NCBI GenBank assembly: GCA_035938395.1
Contig: DASZGY010000071.1
Span: 1-64,000, forward strand
Length of the DNA: 64,000 nucleotides
DNA from: JALZAA01 sp035938395
GTDB taxonomy: Bacteria; Actinomycetota; Acidimicrobiia; IMCC26256; JACDBD01
Direction: 5' to 3'
Within the stretch, counting starts at the first letter, position 1; the number at the start of each line of letters is the position of its first letter. This document shows positions 8,953 through 17,303 of the stretch, piece after piece. The notes under the pieces are model-generated. The model was not told the origin of the DNA, did not search any database, and saw only the letters and a program-made list of their open reading frames with translations. The position numbers were made by a program, and so were the translations under genes.

Positions 8953-10169
8953 AGCGCCCGGCGCCGTTCGCGTACGGCCGCCGCGCTCGCGACGACGAGC
9001 AGCCCCGAGCACAGGAGCACGACCCGCGACGGTTCGAGCCGGCCGATCAGCGGCCAGGTCACGGCGCCGAGCAGGGCGGCGGCGAGGCCGGCGCCGACGG
9101 CCGCCAGGGCGAGCGCCACCCTGATGACCACGTGGAACGCGGCGAACGCGAGGACGCGCTCCTGCCCGTCGAGCTGGGACTGCAACGCGCCCATCCCGGC
9201 CGCGAGCGTGAAGGCGGCGGCCGCGCCGAAGCCGACCGCGCCCAGGTACGCCACCCACAGATCCGGCGACAGGCTGAACACGGCGACGACGACCCCGATC
9301 ACGAGCGTCCCGAGCGCGGTGCGCTGGATCGCGTCGCCGACCGGCGCGCGTTGCAGCGCGGCGATGCCGAGCACGGCACCGGCGCCGAACAACGCGATGA
9401 GCCAGCCGAACTCGGCGTCGCTGGCGTCGAGCACCTCGCGCACGAACACGATGCCGGTCGAGAACAGCGCTCCCAGCCCCAGTGCGACCGCGGCTGCAGC
9501 CGGCATCACCGCTCGAACGAGCGGGATCCGGAAGGCACCCCGGAAGCTGACCTTCTCGGTGGGCTGATCGGCGGCCGCCGCACCGGCGAGATCCGTTGCG
9601 CGGGCGATGCAGAAGAACGACACGAGGAACGTCAGCGCGTCGATCCAGAACACCAGCGCGTGCGTTCGGCCTCCGATGTCGCTCCCCGGGAGGGCGGCAA
9701 CCGCGGCGAACGCCGCCGCGCCCAACGGGATGCTCCCGTACGACGAGCCGAGAATCAGTCCGTTGGCGAGCGGGAGCTCGTTGCGATCGACGATGTCGGG
9801 GATCGACGCGTCGCGCGCAGGGAGGAACACGATGCTCGCCACCTCGACGAGGAACGCCCACAGGTAGATCCACCACAGGCCGCGCACGAACGGGACCAGC
9901 GCGATCATCGCGGCGCGTGCCGCGTCCATCGTGAGCATCGTGCGCCGGCGGTCCCAGCGGCTCGCCGCCCGCGCCGCGAGCGGACCGCCGATCGCGGCGG
10001 GGATGAGCCGCAGCGCGAGGATCCCGCCGACGGCGGCGGGCGATCCCGTGATCGCGAGCGTGAGCGCCATGAACGCGATCGTGCCCATCCAGTCGCCGAG
10101 CGCGGAGACGGCCTGCCCGACGAGCAGGTCTCTGTAACTCTGGCGGCGGACGAGTGTCCCGACGCTCAC
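8949..10169 (-). CDS. MFS transporter (EntS / MFS_3-like)
   Basis: A 406-residue integral membrane protein with about 12 hydrophobic segments. It begins RRQSYRDLLVGQAVSALGDWM, typical of the enterobactin-exporter-like MFS branch (F/YR-x-LL-x-G-x-xxS-x-LGD-W). The loop between TM2 and TM3 reads AARAASRWDRRRTM, the usual RxxxRR gate motif. The GTG start at 10169 overlaps the plsY-like stop, and its own stop overlaps the degV start, implying coupled translation of all three. The substrate is unknown; a lipid or fatty-acid derivative is a guess from context. Confidence 0.88.
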   Translation of the reverse strand: MSVGTLVRRQSYRDLLVGQAVSALGDWMGTIAFMALTLAITGSPAAVGGILALRLIPAAIGGPLAARAASRWDRRRTMLTMDAARAAMIALVPFVRGLWWIYLWAFLVEVASIVFLPARDASIPDIVDRNELPLANGLILGSSYGSIPLGAAAFAAVAALPGSDIGGRTHALVFWIDALTFLVSFFCIARATDLAGAAAADQPTEKVSFRGAFRIPLVRAVMPAAAAVALGLGALFSTGIVFVREVLDASDAEFGWLIALFGAGAVLGIAALQRAPVGDAIQRTALGTLVIGVVVAVFSLSPDLWVAYLGAVGFGAAAAFTLAAGMGALQSQLDGQERVLAFAAFHVVIRVALALAAVGAGLAAALLGAVTWPLIGRLEPSRVVLLCSGLLVVASAAAVRERRRAL

Positions 10170-10786
10170 GGCGTCTGGGAGGCTACGCGGTCGTCGCGGT
10201 CGTACAGGATGCGATTGCGGTACGTCTGGCCGCGCGGGGGCTTCGCCGGCGCGTTGCCGACGACCCGCTTCACCAGCATCGGGATCGCGATGCAGAGGCC
10301 GGCGAGCGCGCCGACCGCTCCGTGCGTCACGGCCAGTACCGGCGTCAGTGCTACCTCGGCCACGAGGGCGCCAACCGCAGTCTCGCCGAACACCTTCCCG
10401 AAGATCATGCCGGCGAGCAGCATCACGGCGCCCGGCCACGCGACGACGAGCAGCGCGCCGAGCGCGGGGGAGATGCCCCGCCCGCCGGCGCCGCGGAGGA
10501 ACGGCGACCAGTTGTGGCCGACGACGGCGGCACCGCCGGCCACGGCCGCCAGCGCCGGATGACCCGCCGCCATGGCCAGGCCTGGCCCCGCCGCGCCCTT
10601 GGCGACGTCGAGGACGCCCGCCGCCGCCAGCGGCCCGAACCCGGCGACCCGGTACAGCGACGAGCCGGAGACGGTGCCCGTGCCGACCCGGCGGAGGTCG
10701 ACGCCACGTGCCCGCCGGCCCGCGACGTACGAGAACGGAATGGCCCCGACCGCAAAGGACAGGACGAGGATCGCCGCCGCCTGCAT
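10166..10786 (-). CDS. Divergent PlsY-like glycerol-3-phosphate acyltransferase
   Basis: A 206-residue membrane protein with five hydrophobic segments and the PlsY layout: GAIPFSYVAGR at the N terminus, VLDVAKGAAGP in the middle and GHNWSPFLRGAGGRG in the third motif. PlsY transfers acyl from acyl-phosphate to glycerol 3-phosphate. Here the first catalytic loop (normally GSGNxGATN) reads GTGTVSGSS, and the Lys of GGKG is Arg, so activity or substrate may differ. ATG 10786 is preferred over GTG 10810, which would only add eight non-family residues. It is the first gene of the operon with MFS and degV. Confidence 0.78.
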   Translation of the reverse strand: MQAAAILVLSFAVGAIPFSYVAGRRARGVDLRRVGTGTVSGSSLYRVAGFGPLAAAGVLDVAKGAAGPGLAMAAGHPALAAVAGGAAVVGHNWSPFLRGAGGRGISPALGALLVVAWPGAVMLLAGMIFGKVFGETAVGALVAEVALTPVLAVTHGAVGALAGLCIAIPMLVKRVVGNAPAKPPRGQTYRNRILYDRDDRVASQTP

Positions 10787-10939
10787 GCCACGAGTCTGGC
10801 CCAGCCCCACGCCTTGACGTGCCGAATGTCCGGGCCGCCGCCGGCCGGAGGCCCCGCGCGCCCAATTGCCCAGATGACCAAGACACGGCTATCCCGGACA
10901 TGTAAGACTTTCCGGCGTCGGGGTCCCAAAGGGGGGAAC

Positions 10940-12871
10940 ATGGGTCGTCGTGTGACCGTGGCCGCGCTCGTCGTGGCGGTCGCCGTCCTCGGGGGTTCCT
11001 TCTCCCTGACCGGCGCCGGGGCGCAGAGCTCGCCGGACCCGGCCCAGGTCGGCCGGTTCCTCCCGCCGTTCGAGGACATGCGCTCGAGCGAGGGCCAGAA
11101 CGCGTGCCATACCGACGCCGACGGTCGACAGCTGTGCAAGCCTGCCGGCGCCACCGTCGTCGCGCTCGCCAACGGCAAGATCCTGTACTGGGACGCGCTC
11201 GAGGGCACCGAGAACGTGCAGCTGAGCATCGTGCTCGAGTTCGGCAAGCAGGCGCGCAACGACCGCAGCCGGACGATCGACCTGTCCGGGCCGCAACCGG
11301 TCTTCGGCACGCCCAACCCGGCCGACGCCGGCGCGAACCCGGGTGGGAACCCCGGGAACCCGCTCCCGATCCCGTCGCTCCCGTTGCCGAGCGGGAACGG
11401 CGACACGACCGTGAACGACGGCGACCTGTTCTGCGCCGACCAGGTGCAGCTCGCCGACGGGCGGATCATGGCCGTCGGCGGCACCAACTACTACCGCGAC
11501 CCCGCGATCCCCGGCACCGACCTCGGCGTCGTCGAGCTCGAGGGGCTGCGCAACTCGCGCATCTACAACCCGACGACCAACCAGTGGACGCAGTCGGGAT
11601 CGATGAACTACGGGCGGTGGTACCCGTCGCTCGTCACGCTGCCCGACGGCAAGATCCTCGTCGCCAGCGGCGTCAGCAAGCTCCTCAAGCCGGTGTACCC
11701 GGACCGGCCGTTCGACTCGGGCACCAACGTGAAGCAACTCGAGATGTACGACCCCGCCACCGGCGAGTGGACCGCGTTGCCGGAGAGCGCCAACCGTTCG
11801 CTGCCGCTGTTCCCGCGGTTGCACCTGCTGCCCGACGGGCACATCTTCTATGACGTCGCCGGCCAGTCGTTCAACCCGTTCGGCCAGGCGTACGACGAGG
11901 CGTTCTGGAACCTGGGAACCACGTTCGACCCCGCCACGAACCGCTGGACCGACCTGGGGGTCCCCGGCCTCACCACCGGGGCCCCCGACGCGGGCTTCGG
12001 ATTCCGTGGTTCGACGTTCTCGGTGATGCTGCCGCTCGAGCCGGACGCCGCCGGCAACTACACGAAGGCGCAGTTCCTCACCGCCGGCGGCACCCCCAGC
12101 GCGGTGGCGCCCTCGCCGGGAACGCCGCTCGGCACGAATCTCAGCCGCGTCGACACCGTGACGACGGGCGCGAACGGCAGCGAGTCGCTGTCGAGCGAAT
12201 CGACCGGCCCGCTGCACTCCTCCCGCTGGTACCCGAGCGGCGTGCTCCTTCCCAACGGCCAGGCAATGGCGTTCTCGGGCGCCAACATCGACGAGGTGCA
12301 GGCGCCGAGCCTCGGGCAGCCGGTCAAGCAGGCCGAGCTCTACGACCCGGTCAAGAAGACGTGGACGCCGGTCGCCACCGCCACCCGGCCGCGGACGTAC
12401 CACAACACGGCGATGCTGCTGCCCGACGGCCGGGTGCTTGTCGGCGGGCACGCGCCGATCTCGACCGCGTACCTGTCGAACATCGCGGTACCCGGCGGCG
12501 AGCCCAACCCCAATCGTGACCCGTCGTTCGAGATCTACGAGCCCCCGTACCTGTTCGCCGGGCACCGTCCGACGATCGGCGCGGCGCCGGACACCCTCGG
12601 GTACGGCTCGACGATCAAGGTCGCGACGCCCGACGCCGCGTCGCTCGACAGCGTCGTGCTCATGCGCAACTCCGCGATCACGCACTTGGTCGACGGCGAC
12701 CAGCGCGCTGTGAAGCTGCCGGTCGTCCGCCGCGGCAACGGCGCCGTATGGGTCAAGGCGCCGCCGCGGCCCGAGGTCGCGCCGCCCGGGCCCTATCTGT
12801 TGTTCCTGAACCAGAAGGTCGGGGACCAGATGGTGCCGTCGGTCGGCCACCAGATGATGCTCGCCGGGTGA
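10940..12871 (+). CDS. Secreted galactose/glyoxal-oxidase-like radical copper oxidase
   Basis: A 643-residue protein with a signal peptide (1-28), a seven-blade kelch-type propeller and a C-terminal DUF1929 domain. The residues that build the mononuclear Cu and Cys-Tyr radical site in this family can all be placed: Cys165 (DLFCADQ), Tyr228 (GRWYPS), Tyr487-His488 (RTYHNT) and His582 (AITHLV). Their spacing is close to that of fungal glyoxal oxidase. The expected activity is oxidation of an aldehyde or primary alcohol with release of H2O2 outside the cell. A strong ribosome site (GGGGGG) precedes ATG 10940. The next gene follows after 18 bp and may be a partner. Confidence 0.87.
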   Translation: MGRRVTVAALVVAVAVLGGSFSLTGAGAQSSPDPAQVGRFLPPFEDMRSSEGQNACHTDADGRQLCKPAGATVVALANGKILYWDALEGTENVQLSIVLEFGKQARNDRSRTIDLSGPQPVFGTPNPADAGANPGGNPGNPLPIPSLPLPSGNGDTTVNDGDLFCADQVQLADGRIMAVGGTNYYRDPAIPGTDLGVVELEGLRNSRIYNPTTNQWTQSGSMNYGRWYPSLVTLPDGKILVASGVSKLLKPVYPDRPFDSGTNVKQLEMYDPATGEWTALPESANRSLPLFPRLHLLPDGHIFYDVAGQSFNPFGQAYDEAFWNLGTTFDPATNRWTDLGVPGLTTGAPDAGFGFRGSTFSVMLPLEPDAAGNYTKAQFLTAGGTPSAVAPSPGTPLGTNLSRVDTVTTGANGSESLSSESTGPLHSSRWYPSGVLLPNGQAMAFSGANIDEVQAPSLGQPVKQAELYDPVKKTWTPVATATRPRTYHNTAMLLPDGRVLVGGHAPISTAYLSNIAVPGGEPNPNRDPSFEIYEPPYLFAGHRPTIGAAPDTLGYGSTIKVATPDAASLDSVVLMRNSAITHLVDGDQRAVKLPVVRRGNGAVWVKAPPRPEVAPPGPYLLFLNQKVGDQMVPSVGHQMMLAG

Positions 12872-12889
12872 CCTCCGATCCGGTTCTCG

Positions 12890-13981
12890 GTGGCTCCGGC
12901 GGCCGCTAGCCCTCGCCGGAGGACCCCCCACCGGCCGGCAGCGGCCGCCGGGCCTCTCGCAGCGGCCCTGGCCGTGATCCTGGCTGTCGGCGTCGTCGCG
13001 GGCGTGGTCACGGTTCCCGCGACGCCGGCCGCGGCTCACAGCAGCGATCCGTCGATCCGTCCCGTCCTCGATGCCGTCCAGCCGGCGCTCCCGGGCGTGA
13101 CCGTGCAGATCGCCGCCAGTGTCACCGCGCAGCTCGTCGTGGCGAACCCGACACCGACCACGCTGTCGGTGTTCGACAACGACGGCCAGCCGTTCCTGCG
13201 CATCGGGCCCGAGGGCGTGCTCGCCAACAAGTCCTCGCCGTGGTGGTACCTCACCAACAGTCCCAACGGCGACGCGAGCATCCCCGCCGACGCGCGGCCG
13301 GGCGCGCCGCCCCGTTGGGAACGCGTCTCGGCCGCACCGACGTGGGGCTGGTTCGAGCACCGCCTGCATCCCGCGCCGCAGGGCGTCCCCCCCGACGTGT
13401 CCCGGACCCGCCGTGTGACCACCCTGGCGCGATGGTCCGTCCCGTTCGAATACGGCGGCCAACCCGTCGACGTCAGTGGCCGCATCGTGTACGAGCCGGT
13501 GCGCGGAGCGGTGACCACGCGCCTGCGCGGCACCACCCGGCCGTTCCGCCACGTGGAGGTGCAGCTGGCGCCAGGGCGCGTGCCGGCGCTCTTCCTCGCG
13601 AACCGGACCGCCACGCCGGTCGTCGTCACGGGCCGAGAGGGCGAGCCGTTCCTGCGCATCGGCCCGAAGGGCGCCGACGTGAACCGGCACAGCCCCACCT
13701 GGGCCGACGACGCCCGAGCCCAGGGTCAGGACGTCGCGGTCGCGGCCGCCGTCGTCGACCCGACGGCGCCGCCCGACTGGGCGCCGGTCGCGGGCGCGCC
13801 GACCTACTCGTGGCTCGAGTTCCGCGGCCTCTACGAACACGACCTTCCGCCAGGCCGCGTCCTCGCAGCCGGGAAGCCGGCGGTGCTGCGCGCCTGGACC
13901 GTGCCGCTCGAGCACGGGGGGCGCCGGGTCGAGCTACACGGCGACACGGTGTGGAAGCCGGTCAGCCGCGCGAAGAGGTGA
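12890..13981 (+). CDS. Secreted protein with an internal duplication, function unknown
   Basis: A 363-residue protein from GTG 12890. Residues 20-48 form a signal peptide. The mature part is two copies of a roughly 150-residue beta-rich unit (about 57-204 and 209-358). Matched landmarks are PFLRIGPEG/PFLRIGPKG, SPWW/SPTW, APTWGWFE/APTYSWLE, WSVPFEYGG/WTVPLEHGG and a closing YEPV/WKPV. I do not recognise the family. It follows the copper oxidase gene by 18 bp, so co-expression is likely and an accessory role is possible. Its last 20 bases overlap the convergent transglycosylase gene. Confidence 0.8.
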   Translation: MAPAAASPRRRTPHRPAAAAGPLAAALAVILAVGVVAGVVTVPATPAAAHSSDPSIRPVLDAVQPALPGVTVQIAASVTAQLVVANPTPTTLSVFDNDGQPFLRIGPEGVLANKSSPWWYLTNSPNGDASIPADARPGAPPRWERVSAAPTWGWFEHRLHPAPQGVPPDVSRTRRVTTLARWSVPFEYGGQPVDVSGRIVYEPVRGAVTTRLRGTTRPFRHVEVQLAPGRVPALFLANRTATPVVVTGREGEPFLRIGPKGADVNRHSPTWADDARAQGQDVAVAAAVVDPTAPPDWAPVAGAPTYSWLEFRGLYEHDLPPGRVLAAGKPAVLRAWTVPLEHGGRRVELHGDTVWKPVSRAKR

Positions 13982-14819
13982 CGCGGCGCGCCGCCCTGTT
14001 CGGGTAGCCCTCGGGCAGCACGAACGTGCCCTTGGTCGTCGCGGAATACACCTGCCACTGGTAGTAACCGAGGAACGCGCGCTCGTCCGACAGCATGAGC
14101 TGCGCGTACGCCTGCACCGCGTCGACGTACCGCCGGCTGTTGTTGTAGCGGAGCAACGCCTGCCCAATGTCGGCGGGCGCACCGCTCGCCTGCAGCAACC
14201 GCCCTGCGGCCAGGATCGCGTCGTGGTTGTCGTTGATGTCGCCCTGCCCGTAGCGCGCCCACGTCTCGGGGATGAACTGCATCGGGCCCTGCGCGCCGGC
14301 GGTGCTCGTGCCCCTGATCCGTCCCAGCCTGGTCTCGACGAGATGGATGGACGCGAAGTACGCCCACGGGATGCCGGTCGCCGCTTCGGCTTCGCCGTAG
14401 TACGAGCGGAGCACTTCCACCGGCAGCGGCGACACGATGGTCCAGTCGGGGAGCTGTCGCGGTCGCGGTCCTTCTCCTCCGACCGCCGCCAGGTCGCGTC
14501 CGGCGCGGTCGTTGTCGGTCACGATCGGCTTCACGTCCGCGGGCAGCTTCGCCAGCACAGTGGGCAACCAGTCGGGGTGGGCGGTCAACGCCCGGTACGC
14601 GTTCTGTTGCTCCCAGCCGAGGCGGGGGAGATCGGCGGGCCGCGTGGCCGGCGAGCGCAGCGCCCGCTCGGCCCGTTTCAGTGCCGTAGCCGTCGCGGTC
14701 GGGGTTCTCGGAAGCGGGAGGTCGGCAGGGCTCTTCGGGGCCGGCTCACCATGCGCGCTACGCCCGCCGACGCACGCGACCGCGAGCGCGACCACGAGCA
14801 CGAGCGCCGCGCGCCGCAC
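13962..14819 (-). CDS. Secreted lytic murein transglycosylase (MltB/SLT_2-like)
   Basis: A 285-residue exported protein. The N-terminal segment ends ALAVAC with a possible lipid-anchor Cys16. The catalytic domain (about 130-270) carries SIHLVETRLGR with the predicted general acid Glu162, then GAQGPMQFIPETWARYG and ALLRYNNS, all characteristic of the MltB-like branch that cleaves peptidoglycan glycan strands to 1,6-anhydro products. It starts at GTG 14819, 3 bp after the rhodanese stop, so it is the last gene of the sulfur operon although its role differs. Its 3' end overlaps the convergent duplicated secreted protein by 20 bp. Confidence 0.9.
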   Translation of the reverse strand: MRRAALVLVVALAVACVGGRSAHGEPAPKSPADLPLPRTPTATATALKRAERALRSPATRPADLPRLGWEQQNAYRALTAHPDWLPTVLAKLPADVKPIVTDNDRAGRDLAAVGGEGPRPRQLPDWTIVSPLPVEVLRSYYGEAEAATGIPWAYFASIHLVETRLGRIRGTSTAGAQGPMQFIPETWARYGQGDINDNHDAILAAGRLLQASGAPADIGQALLRYNNSRRYVDAVQAYAQLMLSDERAFLGYYQWQVYSATTKGTFVLPEGYPNRAARRVTSSRG

Positions 14820-14822
14820 TGG

Positions 14823-15164
14823 TCAGGCCAGCCGGCCGGGTCCGCCGTCGTCGGTCACGATCGCCCCGCCCGCCGCCGCCCACGCCTCCAATCCGCCGTC
14901 GAAGTTCACCGCCTGGAAGCCCATCTCGCGGAGCTCGACGGTGGCGTCGGCGCTCCGCTCGCCCGTGCGGGACATCGCGACGAGCCTCCGGTTCATGGGC
15001 AACGTGAAGCGTCGGGCTTCGAGCTGGTCGAGCGGGATCGACCACGCCTCCGGCGCGTGTCCTGCCCCGAACTCGCCGGGATCGCGGACGTCCACGAGCA
15101 CGTCGTCGGCGACCTCGCCGCCCATCTGGATCTGCGGGATCCGCTGGCCGACGTAGCGCGGCAT
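14823..15164 (-). CDS. Rhodanese-like domain protein with Ser in place of the catalytic Cys
   Basis: A single rhodanese domain of 113 residues: VLVDVRDPGEFGAGHAPEA, then the active-site loop AMSRTGERS. In sulfurtransferases the residue before RTGxRS is the persulfide-carrying Cys; here it is Ser65. The C-terminal tail AIVTDDGGPG matches the tail of the next upstream gene product (AIVTDDGRPG), so the two look like tandem duplicates of which this copy lost catalysis. It may bind a partner or regulate, which is inference. It sits 8 bp after the active paralog. Confidence 0.85.
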   Translation of the reverse strand: MPRYVGQRIPQIQMGGEVADDVLVDVRDPGEFGAGHAPEAWSIPLDQLEARRFTLPMNRRLVAMSRTGERSADATVELREMGFQAVNFDGGLEAWAAAGGAIVTDDGGPGRLA

Positions 15165-15172
15165 CTGCGCCC

Positions 15173-15517
15173 TCAGCCGACGGTGCCGGGCCGGCCGTCG
15201 TCGGTGACGATCGCGAGGCCGGCCGCCTGCCAGGCCTCGCTCCCGCCGGCGACGTTGACGGCCCCGTAGCCGGCGGCGACCAGCGCCTTCGCGACCTGGG
15301 CCGACCGAGCGCCCGTCTTGCAGATGACGACGATCTCTCGGTCGGTGGGGAGCTCCTCCTGGCGCTCCGCGAGCTCGCCCATCGGGATCCACGCCGCGCC
15401 CTCGGCGTGACCCGCCTGCCACTCGTCCGGGTTGCGCACGTCGAGCAGCAGCGCCCCGGCGTCGACCCGGCGCTTGCCCTCGGTCGGATCGATGTGCTCC
15501 ACGTCGGGCGGTGTCAT
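15173..15517 (-). CDS. Single-domain rhodanese sulfurtransferase
   Basis: A 114-residue rhodanese with LLLDVRNPDEWQAGH and an intact loop VVICKTGARS, giving catalytic Cys66. Such proteins carry sulfane sulfur as a persulfide. ATG 15517 is chosen because it overlaps the stop of the MBL-rhodanese gene (ATGA) and removes an unrelated N-terminal extension. Together with that gene it forms a plausible persulfide-handling pair. It is the probable parent or sister of the Cys-less copy that follows. Confidence 0.9.
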   Translation of the reverse strand: MTPPDVEHIDPTEGKRRVDAGALLLDVRNPDEWQAGHAEGAAWIPMGELAERQEELPTDREIVVICKTGARSAQVAKALVAAGYGAVNVAGGSEAWQAAGLAIVTDDGRPGTVG

Positions 15518-16911
15518 GCCTTCGGCTCCTTCTCCTGCCCGGCCTGCTGCAGCTTCCATCCGTCGTACCCGCCGAGCAGGTCGGACACGTCGTCGAAGCC
15601 GGCGGCGGCGAGAACGCTGGCGGCGATCGACGAGCGGTAGCCGCTCGCGCAGTACACGACGGTAGGGCGCGTCGGGTCCAGCTCGCTCATCCGCTCCGTG
15701 AGCTGCGGGAGCGGCAGGTTGGCGGCGCCGGGGATCGCACCGCCGGCCGTCTCGCCCGGGTTGCGCACGTCGACGACCTGGAGTGCATCCACCTCGCCGT
15801 GACGGTTCTCGAGCTCGGCGACGGTGAGCCGCGAGCTCGGCTCGACGACCTCCGGATGCTCGAGGAGCGCGCGCACCGGGTCGGCGAGCGCGCCGTCGAT
15901 GCGATCGAAGCCGATGCGGCTGAGCCGCACCTTGGCCTCGAGCCCGGTGCCCGGCTCACTCACGAGCACGACGGGCCGGTCGGGCGCGAGCACGTCGCCG
16001 CCGAACTCGGCGAAGCGGCCGTGCAGTCCCACGTTGACCGATCCGCGCAGGTGGCCGGCGGCGAAGTCCAGCGGGTCCCGCGTGTCGAGGACGGCCGTGC
16101 CGGCGTCACGTCGCGCCACGAGCTCTTCGAGCGTGAGCGGGGGCGGCGACTCCGCCTCGTCGAGCAGCGCATGCGCCTGCCGGTTGCGTTGCGCGTCGAA
16201 CGAGAAGTACACGGGTTGGAGCGGCTGACCCTCCGTGACGATCCCGACGAACTCGGCCTCGCTCATCGGCTGGAGCGCGTAGTTCGTGCGGCGCTGCTCG
16301 CCGATCGTCGACTGCGTCTCGGTCGAGAGGTTCTTGCCGCACGCCGATCCGGCACCATGCGCAGGAAACACGCGGGTTGCGTCCGGCAGTACGAGCAGCT
16401 TCTCGTGCAGCGACCGGTACAGATCGCGTGCCAGCGCGTCGGGCGCGACACCCGACGCGCTCAAGAGATCGGGGCGGCCCACGTCGCCGATGAACATGGT
16501 GTCGCCCGTGAGCACGCCGTACGGCACGGCGTCGTCCGTTCTCTCGCGCACGATGACGCTGATCGATTCGGGCGTGTGCCCCGGAGTCGCCAGTGCCTGG
16601 AGCATGACGTCCCCGAGTCGCAGCTGCTCGCCGTCGCGAAGGGGCTCGATCGGGAAATCGACGTCGGCGCCCTCGCCGTAGGAGATCGCGGCGCCGGTCT
16701 TGGCTGCGAGCTCCAGATGCCCGCTCAGGAAGTCGGCGTGGATGTGCGTCTCGATCACGCGCTCGATACGCAGGTCGTGGGCGTCGGCGTCGTCGAGGTA
16801 GATCTCGACGTCGCGCCGCGGATCGACGACCACCGCCCGCCCCGTGCCCTCGTCGCCGACGAGGTACGACGCCTGGGACAGGCAGTCCAGGTAGTACTGC
16901 ACGAAATGCAT
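15514..16911 (-). CDS. Metallo-beta-lactamase / double rhodanese fusion (persulfide dioxygenase-like)
   Basis: A 465-residue fusion. The MBL domain (1-250) has the metal site THIHADFLSGH (His56, His58, Asp60, His65), ATPGHTPES and GDTMFIGDVGRPDL, as in ETHE1-type persulfide dioxygenases that oxidise glutathione or other persulfides to sulfite. The first rhodanese domain (about 270-355) lacks a catalytic Cys (VVLVSEPGTG). The second (365-450) has VVYCASGYRSS with Cys421. The architecture resembles CstB-type proteins. It starts at ATG 16911 directly after the stop of the MTH1187 gene. It is soluble, with no signal peptide. Confidence 0.9.
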   Translation of the reverse strand: MHFVQYYLDCLSQASYLVGDEGTGRAVVVDPRRDVEIYLDDADAHDLRIERVIETHIHADFLSGHLELAAKTGAAISYGEGADVDFPIEPLRDGEQLRLGDVMLQALATPGHTPESISVIVRERTDDAVPYGVLTGDTMFIGDVGRPDLLSASGVAPDALARDLYRSLHEKLLVLPDATRVFPAHGAGSACGKNLSTETQSTIGEQRRTNYALQPMSEAEFVGIVTEGQPLQPVYFSFDAQRNRQAHALLDEAESPPPLTLEELVARRDAGTAVLDTRDPLDFAAGHLRGSVNVGLHGRFAEFGGDVLAPDRPVVLVSEPGTGLEAKVRLSRIGFDRIDGALADPVRALLEHPEVVEPSSRLTVAELENRHGEVDALQVVDVRNPGETAGGAIPGAANLPLPQLTERMSELDPTRPTVVYCASGYRSSIAASVLAAAGFDDVSDLLGGYDGWKLQQAGQEKEPKA

Positions 16912-17238
16912 TCAGTCCTGCTCTTCGTCACCGTCGCGGGCTCCGGGGCGGCCCAACTCCCGCTCGACCGCCACCATCTTGCCGTGCAACGCGTCGGTGA
17001 ACCCCGGGCGGTGGTCGATCTTGATCACGATGCTCACTCTCGGTGACCGGGCCGCCACCGCTTCCACGCAGCGTTGGATGACGGCCATCACCTCGTCCCA
17101 CTCACCTTCGATGTTCGTGAACATCGCGTTCGTCTCGTTCGGGAGCCCGCTCTCGCGTACGATCCGTACCGCGTCGGCGACCAACTCGCCGACGGAATCG
17201 CCCGCTCCCAGCGGGGTCACGGAGAACGCTGCCAGCAC
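16912..17238 (-). CDS. MTH1187-family (YkoF-like) thiamine-binding protein
   Basis: A 108-residue protein of the MTH1187 (formerly DUF77) family, with near-canonical AFSVTPLGAGDSVGELV, GLPNETNAMFTNIEGEWDEVM and SIVIKIDHRPG. Related YkoF domains bind thiamine or its precursor. A strong GAGGAGGTGA ribosome site precedes GTG 17238, and this gene heads the five-gene minus-strand operon through 13962. A direct link between thiamine binding and persulfide oxidation is not obvious; conserved pairing of these genes would be informative. Confidence 0.9.
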   Translation of the reverse strand: MLAAFSVTPLGAGDSVGELVADAVRIVRESGLPNETNAMFTNIEGEWDEVMAVIQRCVEAVAARSPRVSIVIKIDHRPGFTDALHGKMVAVERELGRPGARDGDEEQD

Positions 17239-17303
17239 GGCTCACCTCCTCGAAGGGCTCAAGTTTCGCACCCTGGTGAGCCGATAGTCGCGACGAGGGT
17301 TTC

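Noticed and set aside
9020..9040. tRNA T-loop-like string GGTTCGAGCC
   Set aside because: It lies inside the MFS gene and no acceptor or anticodon stem can be formed around it. No tRNA was found anywhere in the window.
10889..13915. Very long open frame on the minus strand (over 1000 codons) opposite the copper oxidase
   Set aside because: It is the complement of two well-supported plus-strand genes, is dominated by Arg/Gly/Val/Asp-rich low-complexity sequence and has no recognisable domain. Long antisense frames are expected in DNA of this GC content.
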